Origin: Eucalyptus grandis
Taxonomy: Eukaryota; Streptophyta; Magnoliopsida; Myrtales; Myrtaceae
Direction of reading: 5' to 3'
NCBI RefSeq assembly: GCF_016545825.1
Contig: NC_052619.1
Location: 45,227,682-45,291,681, forward strand
Length of the DNA stretch: 64,000 nt
Shown here in pieces: positions 10,207 to 21,270 of this stretch. The notes under the pieces are model-generated. The model saw only the letters and a program-made list of their open reading frames with translations. It searched no databases and was not told the origin of the DNA. The first letter of the stretch is position 1. Each line of letters starts with the position of its first letter. The translations under genes were made by a program, and so were the position numbers.

Positions 10207-10870
10207 TTAAGGTTTAAGGAGGATTATTAGGATGAGATGTGGGCAAAAGCATTAGCTTAAGACCAGCCCACAAGAAGCCCCACCCTTCGGCCATTTGGGC
10301 CTAGTCGCGAAGCCCAAAGGAAGAGGAGGAATCGCTGGCCCATGGCTGGCCCAAGCCCAGCCGAAAGATGGAGGCCCATCTTGCATGAAGAAGGCCATTT
10401 GTCCCAAGTTGATGACCAAGTGTCATCCATGCAAGAATCAATCATTGCAAATGATGAGTAGGAGAGAAATGAAAAGAAAAGGGTGGCCGGTTTAGGGAGG
10501 GGGTGTCGTCCAAAGTGAGAGAGAGAGAGAGCTACCGAGAGAGTGAGGGAAACCGAGAGAGAGGAGGAAGAGGCCGCACGAAGGAGGAAGCCGCTCGTCA
10601 GTTGCTCGTAGCCGTCCGTGTGTCCGTCGTCCGCCGTGTGCTCGTGCTTCCTCGGTTTGGAGGCAAGTTGGGATCCTTATTCTGCTCTTGCATGTTGTAT
10701 CTAGCATATGTGTTTGAATGGTGATGAATTTCGGACGTCTAGGGTGTGAAAAACTGAAGTTCTGAGTGTGTTGCTTTGAAGTGGTAATCTGTTCTCGAGT
10801 AAACCGCCTGAACCAGAATGTTGTAGTGGCTTGCATGCGATGTTTGAGTCGAATTTTGGCTTCAACCTCT

Positions 10871-11690
10871 TCATGAAAGTTGTAGATAACATCTCAAAGT
10901 ATAACATTATAAACTTTGAGACAAAATGGCTGAGTTTTGAAGAGTGAAACCCTCCCTCTACGGAGATGTTAGATCTGAAGCTGTTTTGTTGATCTCTTGG
11001 TGGTTTTGTGTGTTGCATGTAACTTTTTATTGGAAATTTCACTTTGACTTCTTCACCAATGTTGTAGAGAATATCTTGAAGACTAACATACTAAAATTTG
11101 AGATAAAATTAACGAGTATAGCCAAGTGAAACGATTTTTCTTTTGGAGACGTTAGATCTGGAAATATTATACTGAACTCCAGTGACTTCGTGGACTATAA
11201 AGTGACTTTCCTTTGAAAATCTCACCTTTATCCCTTAATAAAAGTTATATTAGACCTCTTGAGGCAAAACATATAAAAAATTCAGAGGAAAAGAAGGAAA
11301 ATAAGTAGGTGAAATCTTGACTTTTCGGAGACGGCTAAACCTGGAATGTTCGGTGCTAGGAACAGGGGCTTCAATCGTCCATAATTAATTATCTAGGACG
11401 AATCTGGTCTTGATGTATGCATGAAAAATCTGCCTCGGTATCTTGACTACCACATACTCAAATTTAATAATTTTTGAAGTTCATTTACCTATTTAACCAA
11501 AAATATTACAACATCTGTGCAAGCTGTGTTGATAGAATGGAAATGCTGTGATGCGTGATTTATATCAAATTGTATAAGGGTCTTTTGGTGCAGTATCCTG
11601 TATGAAATATCTGCCATTATGTCTTGAATATTACATGTTCGAATTTTATAATTTTTAAAGACCATTTGGAAATTTAATGGAAATATTTTC
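10871..11690 (+). repeat. Five-unit, about 183-bp tandem array in 3' LTR2
   Basis: Units start with variants of TCATGAAAGTTGTAGA at 10871, 11053, 11236, 11419 and 11601, that is 181-184 bp apart. All five spacings are complete here, which shows that the shortened fourth unit of the 5' LTR is a deletion. Confidence 0.85.
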
Positions 11691-12310
11691 TAAAACTGTG
11701 CAAGCTGGATTGTGCGAATTTCAAATACTGGAAATTATGATTGTTCTGTTTTGGATGAGCCCTATTAATTATATTGATTGAGATGAATTGAATCTTGCTG
11801 AGCATGTGATGATTTTTGGCATTGCATATAGAATCAAATGCTAAATTTGACTTTGTTGACATTACATCATGTGCCATGTTGATTGTGAGACATAAATTGG
11901 TAAATATGAATTATGATGAAGGAGGAAACTATTGGAGGCGGTCGATAATGCCCTGCCAGTGTCAGGATACCCAGGATGGGGGGTGCCGGATGCCCGGTTG
12001 TATTGTGATACATGCCCGGATGTCCTTGAGAGTTTCGAGATGCCCGGAATGGTTGGGTGCCGGAAGCCTCGGAGGTTTGTGGCCAGGGAATGCCTCGTGA
12101 TGTCAGTTGGGATGCGAGTTGCTCGGAATGTGGGGGTGCCAGATGCCCGGTGGGGTGTGCCGAAGGTTTTGTCGCGATGCCAGGTTGGGGTGCGAGTGAT
12201 AATATGGGATGCAATTATTGGTCCCGGGAAAGAGAGATGTGATGATCAAATTGAAAGATGAAAGTGGAAATTGAATCACGCACATATGATATGATGACAT
12301 ACGTATGGAT

Positions 12311-12589
12311 GTGTGACATGATGATGATGATGAGTGCATGGTTGTATGTGCACCTAGGGCATCATGATATATGTGTGACATGATGATGATCACCTATGGC
12401 ATGATGGTATATGTGTGACATGATGATGATGAGTGCATGGATGTGTGTGCACCTATGGCATGATGGTATATGGATGACATGATGGTGATGAGTGCATGGA
12501 TGTGTGTGCACCTATGGCATGATGGTACATGTATGACATGATAGTGATGAGTACATGAGGATGTGTGTACATATGGTATGATGACATAT
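12311..12589 (+). repeat. 59-bp minisatellite, 5 units, in 3' LTR2
   Basis: Same unit as 4127-4344 but one more copy. Units begin GTGTGACATGATGATGATGA or GGATGACATGATGGTGATGA and end with GGCATGATGGTATAT. Confidence 0.85.
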
Positions 12590-12750
12590 GCATGGCTTCG
12601 AGGTAAGTTATGCTTGGATGCATGAATGACAGGTACTATGCTATGATTGTTATGGCTGTATTATGTGATGCATTATGTGGTTTATTGGATCTTTTACCTA
12701 CTGAGTGGCTGTACTCACCCATTCGGGGACCAACATTTTAGATTAGAAAG

Positions 12751-13002
12751 ATGCCGCTCCCTATTGTCGCACGGGGTACCTTCTATGGCCTCCCATCTGA
12801 CGTGGAGGTAGAGTGTTCAGAGATCGACTGCGTTACCATCCCTAGTCTTACGTTTGTGTGAGTTTGAGTGCTAGTCATGTACGATGTGGGCCTGGCTGGG
12901 GGCCTAGTCATTCAGGAGTTTTTGTCGGTTCACATCCGCCGAGATGGAGTGTTTAGGGGGATGTTACCGCCACCACCGCCCGATGCGCCAGGCTGGGTGT
13001 GA
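12751..13002 (+). pseudogene. LTR2-encoded small ORF, copy in 3' LTR with two stops
   Basis: It has ATG at 12751 and TGA at 13000, the same 83-codon length as the intact copy at 58210-58461. Two C-to-T type changes make TGA at 12859 and 12865. Conserved parts are FYGLPSDVEVEC, LVMYDVGL, VIQEF and PPPPPDAP. Compared codon by codon with the intact copy, I count about 40 third-position differences against about 15 first and 10 second. That points to past selection on the protein. The function is unknown. Confidence 0.65.
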
Positions 13003-13437
13003 TGGCTGCGTGAGGAGTAGAGAGCTGACGTTTTTTTAGAGTAGCCGACACTGATAGATGGAGGATGACACGTGATCGTTATAAGGGTCGAGATATCCTT
13101 TTGGGTTATGGCCGAGTGTAGTTAAAAGTCTTGGCCTCTTTTGTTGTACTGACCCGAGAAAATCCATCATGAAAATATGTAAATAAAAGTGTCGTGGTTT
13201 TATCTTTTCTTATGATGCTTAGTGGTGTGCATTGCATTATGGTTATTGGAGGGATAGATGGTGAGACTCAATCATGCTTTTGCTAATAAGTTGCGTTGGG
13301 ACCATTTTCAAAAAAATAAAAGAAAAAAAGAAAAAAAATCCCTATGAACTATGACGCTTTTCTAAGATATGTAACTAGTGGAGCAATAGGTATTTGTGGC
13401 GACCCTAGAAGATTAAGGGCCGTCGAGGGGTGCCACA

Positions 13438-14312
13438 AAGCAGTGATGGTGGCGACCGGACTCATGCAACGCAAGAAAGCAGGAGCAGTGGCAGCCGGCG
13501 GCTTAGGCAGTAGGCAGAGGGCACGGTGGTTGCCAGCGAGGGGGGCTCAGCTACTACGGAGAAGATGAACAGTTTACTGCTTTTTTTTTTTCTTCTTTTT
13601 CTCCTTGCTGGCCTGTCCCTTCACGTCTCTCTCCCTGTTGTCCCTATTACTGCTGTCTTCTTTTGTTGACCTTCACTTTTCACAAGAATGTTTCCTTCCT
13701 TTTCTTTTATTGTTTTTCCCAAAAGAAAGAAGGAAAAAGAAAGGCCGCCCTTTTTTTATAGTGTAGCAACCCTTTTATAGGTGAGTAAACTAGGGTTTTA
13801 TTTCATTCTTCAAATCAATCATCCATGTCCCAAATGCAATATCGTCGACCGATTTTATCACATATTGCTAAAGATTCAAGATTGCAATGAGATTTTCTCA
13901 AATTCCAAATCTTGCAAAAATGAGCTCGCAATATCTCTTTGTCATGCTTGCCCTATCCGAGGATATTGAAAATCCACCATCATATCACCAAAAATATCAA
14001 ATCTCCATTTCTCACACGATAATTTTCAATCATAAAAAAAATAAAAAAAAAATAAACCGGGCTTGGGCTAATTTGCTCTCTTCATGGGCTTAGTCCAACT
14101 CGTCAAATTAAAACTTAGAACTACCAATTCAAACCCATTTGTCACCAATCCGATGCAAATGCAATAATAAATAAATAAATAAATAAATAAATAATGCTCC
14201 TAGAACTATATGCTACGCAATTTAATTCTAATATTTTTTCGGGGTTAAAAAATTAATCCCTATTTTTTTTAATGCGGTGAATGATTAAACGAGTTGCCAA
14301 AATTTGGGTGTC
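13438..14312 (+). other. Older sequence beside gypsy-2, possible 3' part of an LTR3-like LTR
   Basis: A GC-rich start, a poly-T/CT stretch (13580-13760), then AT-rich sequence with an (AAAT)n run near 14166-14193. It ends TTGGGTGTCAACA directly before Athila integrase sequence. That end resembles the end of the long repeat at 63270-63317 (GAATG..TAAA...AAAATTT.G.GTGTCAACA). It may be an LTR remnant inserted in the Athila element. No gene is seen. Confidence 0.4.
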
Positions 14313-14992
14313 AACACCTATTAAATACCTTAGTTTGACCACTAGTTTGGGGATGATAAATAGTAGCTAATGAGTGACTCAATATTTATGTAAAAGTGAC
14401 TCAAATTGTTTATTCATGAAGTGTGTGCCTTAGTCACTTATAATGGCCTTAGGTGTACCAAACCGAGTAAAGATGTGCCTTTTCAAAAATTACAAACAAC
14501 TCTAGCATCATTAGCCCACAAAGCCATGGCCTCTATCCATTTAGACACATATTCTCAAGCAATCAATATGTAAGTGTTACCAAAAGAAAGTGGAAATGGA
14601 CCCATGAAGTCAATGTCCCTAACATCAAACAATTCACACACCATACTATTGTTTTAGACTATTTCATACCTTCTAGATATGTTCCTAGTCTTTTGATACC
14701 TATCAAAATAAGAAACATAAGCATATGCATCCTTAAAAAGAGTATGCCAATAAAATCCACATTGTAAGACCTTAGCAGTAGTCTTGGTGGCACCATAGTG
14801 ACCACCTGCCTCTCCATCATGACAATAAAAAAGAATATTAGGGATTTCTTCCTTAGCAACACAACGTCTAATATTTTGATTAGCACATACCTTAAATAAA
14901 TAAGGATCTTCCCAAAAGTAGTGTTTAGCATCGGAGTGAAACTTCTTCCTTTGTTGATAATTCAAGTCTAGAGGAAGGATGTCACTTACCAA
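14313..14992 (-). pseudogene. Integrase fragment of the Athila-like element
   Basis: The zinc-binding region reads CHDGEAGGHYGATKTTAKVLQ followed by a segment in which both usual cysteines are tyrosine (YFDRYQ instead of CDRCQ). The core continues toward 14580 with [16 protein letters not shown] residues containing the first catalytic Asp. The rest is in broken frames and stops at 14313. It would not be able to hold zinc as written. Confidence 0.8.
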
Positions 14993-15013
14993 ATAGTTTA
15001 CAATATCTACATA

Positions 15014-15400
15014 CTACGAAATTTCGATTTTTAAGGAAAAGAGTGCCTCATTATGAAAGTCATCCAAGATCGGTACCTCATCACTAGGGGCATTTGGCAA
15101 TCTAGATAGGTGATCAGCCACAAGGTTCTTGGTCCCTTTCTTATCCTTGATCTCTAAATGAAACTCTTTAAGCAATAAGATCCAACGAATCAACCTTGGT
15201 TTCACATCCTTCTTTGTCAACAAGTACTTCAAAGCTACATGATTAGTATAGACAATTACTTTAGAGCTGATCAAATAAGAACATAACTTATCAAAAGTGA
15301 AAACAATTGCCAAAAACTCCTTTTTAGTGGTGGTTTAGTTTAATTGGGCTCTATTAAGGGTTTGGCTAGCATAATGTATAGCTCGAAAAATTTCATCCTT
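15014..15400 (-). pseudogene. RNase H domain of the Athila-like element
   Basis: The open stretch 15014-15313 carries [31 protein letters not shown] and VADHLSRLP, which is the typical end of a gypsy RNase H. The usual TDH is TNH, so one catalytic acidic residue is lost. Upstream frames are shifted. Confidence 0.8.
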
Positions 15401-16560
15401 TCTTTAACCAAGGATAGCTCCAATGGCATAATCACTAGCATCACACATTAATTCAAAAGGTAAGCTGCAATCTAGTGGCGTCATTACAAGAGCCGAAATT
15501 AGCTTCTCCTTTAAGGTTTCAAATGCTTGCAAATACTCAAAGTTAAAATCAAACTTGCCATCTTTTTCAATCAATTTTGTGAGTGGTCTTGCAATCTTGG
15601 AGAAATCCCATATGAATCGCCTATAAAACCTAGCATGTCATAAAAATCTTCATAGTAATTTCACAGAAGTAAGGGGTGGTAGTTTGGAGATAACTTCAAT
15701 TTTGGCTTGGTCCACCTCAAAATCTCCAGTAGAGATTTTATAGCCTAATACTATCCATTCTTGCACCATAAAATGACACTTCTCTCAATTTAGTACAAGG
15801 TTAGTCTCTTTGCATCTTTGTAATTCTAAAGCTAATTATGCAAACATGAATCAAAAGATGTGCCAAAAACAGAGAAATGATCCATGAAAATTTCAATGTA
15901 TTTCTCTATCATGTAAAAAAAAAAAAATAGCCATCATGCATCTCTGAAAAGTAGTAGGTGCATTACAAAGATCAAAAGGCATCCTTCTATATGCAAATAT
16001 ACCATAAAGACAAGTGAATGTAGTTTTTTCTTGATCATCAGGTGTAATAGGGATTTGGTTTTACCCTAAATATCCAAATAAAATAAAATAAAATAAATAA
16101 TATTCATGCTCTGCAAGTTTCTTTAAAATTTAATCAATAAAAGGTAAAGAAAAGTTACGAGTGGCATCATTCAATTTTCTATAATCGATGTAAACTCGCC
16201 AACTTGTAACCATTATAGTTTGAATTAATTCATTATTTTCATTGGTTATAACAGTCATACCTCTCTTTTTTCGACACTATTTGCAAGGGACTCACTCAAT
16301 CACTATCAAAAATTGGATAGATAATACTTGTATTGAGTAGCTTAATCACTTTAGTTTTCACAACTTCTTGTTTTTTTTTTGGATTGAGCCTCCTTTGTGA
16401 TTGGATATCGGTTTGTATTGCTCCTTCATCAAAATTTTGTGCATGCAAATTGAAGGGCTTATTCCCTTTATGTCCGCAATGGTCCATCCAATGGCACTCT
16501 TGTGCTCTCTAAGCACTCTAAGTAACTTTTCCTCCATCACCCCTATTAAAGAAGAATAAA
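15401..16560 (-). pseudogene. Reverse transcriptase of the Athila-like element
   Basis: Reverse-strand motifs in order are VLREHKSAIGWTIADIKGIS (16480-16540), a run of broken frames with IDYRKLNDATR (near 16170), YGIFAYRRMPF (near 15985) and EIFMDHFSVFG (near 15880). The catalytic FMDD is FMDH, so the polymerase is dead even apart from its frameshifts. A run of A at 15917-15928 and an AAAAT repeat at 16076-16100 coincide with frame loss. Confidence 0.82.
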
Positions 16561-16935
16561 TAATTACTAGATAAGAAGCACCATCGAGGAAAGCATATTT
16601 TAAATGAGAAGGTAATGGTTTAAGCTCAAGTGTTGGTTGTTCTGCAAGGTCTTCTTTGCATTTGATTCCTACTCTTCAAATTTTGGTGTTTTCCATCTCG
16701 GATATGGTGGATTTGCTTCTAAAAATACCACAGCCTCTCCAATTTCTTCATTCTTAACATCTTCCTCCTTTGGCCGAACCAAACATGCCTCTATAGGGTA
16801 TTGAATTGTGGTCAATTTAAATACAGTCTCCACTTTCCTATCTATGGCATCCATCTTCAAGCAATCACTCGATCCCTTAGAGTTTTTTTCATGGCCTTGA
16901 ATACATTGAAGGCGACTCTATCTTCTTCTACTCTA
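16561..16935 (-). pseudogene. Linker between protease and polymerase of the Athila-like element
   Basis: Contains the reverse-strand stretch 16669-16860 with ETVFKLTTIQYPIEACLV and an acidic segment, as found between protease and reverse transcriptase in Athila elements. No catalytic motif is expected here. Confidence 0.6.
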
Positions 16936-17190
16936 AGGATCAATTTCTTTGTTTTACATCAATGAGAGCTCTTCCTGTGGCTAGGAATGATTGGCCCCAA
17001 ATAATTGGAACTTCATAATCCTCCTCTATTTCTAGTACAATGAAATCCGCTAGGAAGATAAATTTATCCACTTTTACTAAAATATCATCCACCATGCCTC
17101 TTGAGTATTTGATAGATTTATCTGCCAATTGTAGAGACACGGTGGTCACCTTTACTTCCCCTACACCTAATTTCACAAATACTGATAAGG
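16936..17190 (-). pseudogene. Protease domain of the Athila-like element
   Basis: The reverse-strand frame 16940-17176 has LQLADKSIKYSRGMVDDILV, KVDKFIFLADFIVLEI and an ATGRALIDV end, typical of the second half of an Athila protease. The upstream part with the active-site loop is in a different frame near 17200-17260. Confidence 0.78.
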
Positions 17191-17951
17191 CATTAGGTTA
17201 TACTAGTACCAAGATCACATAAAGTTGTATTAAAATAAGCACAACCAATATTGCATGGAATAGTAAAACTCTATAGATCTTTTAATTTTGGTGGTACCTT
17301 ATTTTGAGGATGGCCGAACATTCCTCATTTAAATTCACAGTCTCATACTCCTATAACTTGCTCTTATTAGCTAAGATCACTTTCAAAAACTTGGCATAAC
17401 TTGGCATTTGAGCTAGAGCGTCTACAAAAGGAATGTTAATGTGCAATTGTTTAAGATAATCTAAAATTTTTGAAAATTGCTTATCTTGCTTGTATTAAGC
17501 TAGCCTCTCCAGAGAAGGAATATGTGGAACATATGGCATTGCACATGGTTTGCTCTTTAGTAGCTTATCCTCATCTTCAATTTTGGTAAAAGGTTCAGCC
17601 TTTTTTTCTTGGTATTCATTTCAAACATTTTTTCCCCACTTCTAAATGTAATTGCCATTGCACTCTCTATGGGATTCCTTTCGGTATTACTTGACAAGGC
17701 ACCATTTTGTCTCTCATTAATTCTTTGAGCTAGTTGCCCCACTTGCTTCTCTATGTTTCAAATTGATTTTTCTTGATTATGGAGTCTTATATCGGTGCTT
17801 CTCATGAAATCTTGCGTGGTTTGAGCTTGTTCTTCCACGGCTTGGGCTTGCTTGTCCACAGTTTGGGCTAGCTTGGCAACCAAATCCTCCAAGTTGGAAT
17901 TCAGCTTCTCCATGGGTGGTGGTGGTGGTGCTCTTGGTCCCTATTGATTTT
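17191..17951 (-). pseudogene. 3' part of Athila-like gag
   Basis: This is the second half of gag, separated from the first by the solo LTR at 17957-21549. Reverse-strand pieces include PPPPPMEKLNSNLEDLVAKL-like sequence near 17880-17935, a coiled-coil-like run of AQTVDKQAQAVEEQAQT, and AMAITFRSGEKM (17640-17680). A TAG close to the junction and later frame breaks inactivate it. Confidence 0.78.
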
Positions 17952-18958
17952 GACCTTATGACATCCTGATTTTTAGGTTCTGATTTCGATTGGATAAGTT
18001 GGGCCTTTAATCGATGCGTCTATAGTGCTTTTCTCTGAGATGACCACTTGTGAGATAACTGGCCTATCAGGTGAAGTCTTTAAGGGATTTTAACGCAATA
18101 GACTTGAGAATTCGATTAGGAATTGACTACTCGACTATGCTAGTCTGCCAGGGTCATTACGACATAATTAAAAATGGATTAGAGATCAGAGATAGGTCGA
18201 TTCGACTGAAATGTGTGATCAAGTGTGGGTGATTTCCCTTGATTGCAAAGTTCTTGTTGATCGGCACTAGACCGATTTTCTATCGTTTTGGGTACCATGC
18301 GTTCGTATTTGAAACCTCGAGATTTTCACGACCACCAAGAGTCACCAATGTGTCGAAGAGGTATGTTGTGGCTCAAAGAAAATCGACCACGGGTCAATTG
18401 CACCAAAAATTCCTAAAAGCTACCTGGTAAGTTAAGTCACGCTAAAACCACGTCTGATTGAAATTTACCGTGAATTTAAATTCAATTTCAGAAATTGAAA
18501 GTTCTGTCATGTCACAAGTCATTTTAGGAACGTCAACTCATCTTCCGAGGAATTTTCAGGGAGTTTAAGATTTTTAAGGAAAATCGATTTGGAAAACGAA
18601 CATAAATTCGGATTAGTCAATTGGAGGAGAGTTTTGGCCTCCTGTGTGAGCCACTTGGTAAAAGGAATTGCGTGGGCTTTTTCTTTGGCAAAATTAGACA
18701 TCAATCAGAGAGATTTGTTAAGAAATCGGAGTTTAGGAAAAAGGAAATAGAATTCGGAATTGAGGGAATGGCCATTTTTGCTACTTAAGACTTATTATTT
18801 GGGAGAAATTATGATGCAAGAAAGCAAGTGAGGATCAAGTATTTTAGCATGGGATTTTTGGGGCCAAGATTGGATAATTATGGATTATTTTATTTAGCTT
18901 TTCTTATTTCTCCCTCCCTTTTTTTTCGGCCCCCCAATTCGCACATCCCCTTTTCTTT

Positions 18959-18985
18959 TTTTTTTTTTTTTTTTTTTGGTAAAGG
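18959..18985 (-). repeat. Short poly(A)-CTTTACC stub, likely LINE-type insertion
   Basis: On the reverse strand this reads CCTTTACC followed by 19 A. Direct repeats CCCTTTTCTTT flank it at 18948-18958 and 18986-18996. This fits a LINE-driven insertion truncated to the last few bases. The flanking sequence is low-complexity, so chance is possible here. Confidence 0.45.
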
Positions 18986-19319
18986 CCCTTTTCTTTCTTT
19001 TCTTATGTTTTTGCACATTTTCTTCGCAGCCGACAAGTCCTTCCTTCTTATCCACTCACGTATCTCTCTCTATTTCTGTACATTTCTCTCCCTCTCAGCC
19101 GACACCCCCTGCTGTTTTATCCCTTCTTTCTTCTTCGGCATCACTCGAGCCCACCCTAACTTCATCGACCCCATGGCTTCTTCTGTCCTTTTCTTTCGTT
19201 TTTCAATCCCACCCCCAGCTGCCTCGGTTTCCTTCAACTATCGCAGCCCCACCTCACCAAGTCTTATGCTTCTTCATTATTCTTCATTTCCCTGCATGTT
19301 TACCGCCCCCACCAGCACC

Positions 19320-19320
<1 letters not shown>

Positions 19321-19362
<42 letters not shown>
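19321..19362 (+). repeat. (CT)21 microsatellite in LTR1 copy B
   Basis: A pure TC/CT run inside the GC-rich, pyrimidine-rich part of the LTR. ORFs crossing it on both strands (318 and 150 codons forward, 87 reverse) are low-complexity and are not conserved in copies C and D. Confidence 0.95.
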
Positions 19363-19365
<3 letters not shown>

Positions 19366-20389
19366 GCCACTTGTCTGCGCCTCCATTCCACTCAGTCAAC
19401 CCTCCAACGATTTCTTCCCCAACGTTGACGCCATGGTCCCCAGCAGCAGCAGCGCCCCTTGTGTTTTCATTTGCTCGGCCAGCCCACCGAAACAGCCCAT
19501 CGTTTCCTCGGCCTCCTAGTCGCGAGCTTCGGCTGGTCAAGCCGAGCCCGCACCGCCACTTGCAGCAGCTGAGTCTAGCTCACAACCGAGCCAAAACCAA
19601 CCCGAGCTGTGCTGACCAGCAGCTTCGGATCCGAGCAGGGGCAAAACCTTTTTCCAGCCCTTGGCCGAGACTTGCCAGGCCCGTTTTCAGGCCGTCTTGG
19701 CCTCGCTTGATGCCCTCGCTTTGGAGTTTTTGGCTTGTCTCCTCGTCACCATGTCGTGGTTCAATCAGATCATTAATCAAGTGAGTTTAACTCACTAATC
19801 CTTACTTAGTAAGTTAATGAAATTTAAGGGTTGATTAGTTTAAACTAAGTATGGATTAGATTGATAGTTAGAACATATTAGCAATTTAATTCATCGTTAT
19901 CGCATATTAGGTGGTTAGAGTAGTGTAATTAGAGCCTAGACAAGCTCTAGTATTTATTTGGAGTGATTCAAAAAAATTTGGGGCCCATCTCGGCTTTTAA
20001 TTAGGCTTTTCCAGCCTAATTTGCTATTTTCGGTAATTAATAATTAATTTTCATAATTAATTTTCAGAAATTAGACCTGAATAGCTAGTGATCAGAATTT
20101 CGTGCTTATTGCAATGTTGTGATTGAATTATTTATTTGACTGCTATTTTGTGCAAATTGAGTGTGATTTGTGATTTTGGGTTTTATCCCAAAATTTATTT
20201 AATTTCAGTAATTAATTAGAAAATCACCGGGCGTCGGTTTACAACGCCAAAAATGAATTTGTGGACTGTTGAAATTAGTGGGATTTTCAAAAGGGAAAAT
20301 ATTGTATTTTGGCTAAGGCCGAGACACAATTATTTTTATCGGATATGATAAAAATGGTGAAATGAATAGATGATTAGGGTGGTACACTA

Positions 20390-20650
20390 TATCAACCTAC
20401 GGGCTCTGATATGTCAGTTTAGAGCGAACAGTATATAGTATACTTTATTAGCCTGCGGGCCTCAATATGCCAGTTTAGAGTGAGCAATATACCTTAGCAG
20501 CTTCTTGTGAGTATTATTAGTATACAATATTAGCCCGCGGGCCTCGATATGTCAGCTTAGTGTAAGTAGTATACTATTTATCAACTTAGTGCGAGTTATA
20601 CTATCTATTATCAGCTTAGAGTGAGCAATCCTGGATTTGATCGGACTATA
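20390..20650 (+). repeat. Tandem block of CAGCTTAGAGTGAGCAATA-like units in LTR1 copy B
   Basis: Imperfect units combine a GGTATACTATATCAGCCTACGG half with a GATATGTCAGCTTAGAGTGAGC half. The equivalents are 37670-37960 in copy D and 32680-32835 (reverse) in copy C, with different unit numbers. Copy A has an unrelated unit at this place. Confidence 0.75.
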
Positions 20651-20928
20651 TATATAGTATTGCTTGAGATGACTAGATGATGGTTTTGATGACATGGAAT
20701 CGACTGAGTTGATTGATCGATGATTCGATCTAATTGGTTGAAATGATTGGATGGTTATTTGAATTGTACCAACTTGCAAGAAGGAACTTAGGCCAAGGTA
20801 AGTCTTCTGACTCGTGCTGGTGCTTAAGCAGCCCTCAAGGTGTATTTTCTTCCTAGTCGGGGCTTAAGGGGTGAACTTGTTGAGACATCATCTCACCCCG
20901 TTGTGAGATAACATTTTCAGGTTCTTAG

Positions 20929-21270
20929 ATGGCAAATCCCCCCGAGCGTCATGGTCGTCCCATGAGTGTTATAGAGCGAGTTTCCAGTTTTCCTGATCAT
21001 GGAGGTTTTTGGATTTACAAGCTAGTTGTAACCACTGTCTGGGTCGAAGAGGTTCCACATCAGGAAATACCTAATCAATTCAGAGCATGGTTCCGCACCA
21101 CTCCCTATGGAGTCAGACTAGGTCCCCTCAGGACTTTCGAAATCCCCTCTATGGTGATTGATGCTGCCCTGGACGAGGATCTAGCTTACCCTCCTGATGG
21201 TGCAGTGGAGAACCCATCATCTCGTCTTGACCCTGTGGAGACAACCGAATCAACGTACGAGTCAGACTAG
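20929..21270 (+). CDS. Small ORF inside LTR1 copy B, 113 codons, function unknown
   Basis: The ORF starts at the ATG after TTTTCAGGTTCTTAG, just downstream of the conserved TCTCACCCCGTTGTGAG stretch, and ends at TAG about 280 bp before the LTR end. Copies C and D encode related proteins at the same place, broken by a frameshift and by two stops. Shared features are a W.YKLV or W.YELVRS segment, VWV[DE], H..[IV]P, R.W[YF]R, FEIPS and a C-terminal PP.G[AS]V. Many differences between C and D fall on third codon positions. I recognise no known family. It is not part of gag-pol. A small LTR-encoded protein is the simplest reading, but it could be a relic. Confidence 0.55.
   Translation: MANPPERHGRPMSVIERVSSFPDHGGFWIYKLVVTTVWVEEVPHQEIPNQFRAWFRTTPYGVRLGPLRTFEIPSMVIDAALDEDLAYPPDGAVENPSSRLDPVETTESTYESD

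Larger units (their letters stand above)
1851..13437 (+). mobile_element. Gypsy-2: nearly complete Tekay-type chromovirus with 3.3-3.4 kb LTRs
   Basis: Two direct repeats (1851-5191 and 10009-13437), both starting TGTGGCAT and ending GGGGTGCCACA, flank a gag-pol region in the order gag, protease, reverse transcriptase, RNase H, integrase, chromodomain. A tRNA-iMet-like primer site follows the 5' LTR and a purine tract precedes the 3' LTR. This order and the chromodomain are typical of plant Tekay (Del) elements. The LTRs look about 95% alike by eye, so the insertion is fairly young. Several in-frame stops and a frameshift at a TA run make it non-autonomous. The flanks ACAGC and AAAGC/AAGCA give at best an imperfect 5-bp duplication. 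Confidence 0.93.
10009..13437 (+). repeat. 3' LTR of gypsy-2 (family LTR2)
   Basis: 3429 bp, beginning TGTGGCATGC and ending GGGGTGCCACA. It carries the same internal order as the 5' LTR: TATAAAA (10200), GCCCA cluster, short GA run (10517-10531), 183-bp array (10871-11690), ATGCCCGG block, 59-bp minisatellite with 5 units (12311-12589) and the small ORF (12751-13002). It is longer than the 5' LTR mainly through one extra minisatellite unit and about 48 bp near 11525. Confidence 0.92.

Noticed and set aside
13438..13442. Perfect target duplication for gypsy-2
   Set aside because: Left flank ACAGC and right flank AAGCA (or AAAGC with a shifted border) do not match exactly, so no clean duplication is claimed.
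18828..19784. 318-codon forward ORF, the longest in the window
   Set aside because: Low-complexity Ser/Pro/Leu/Phe translation of a pyrimidine-rich LTR segment with a CT microsatellite; not conserved in copies C and D.
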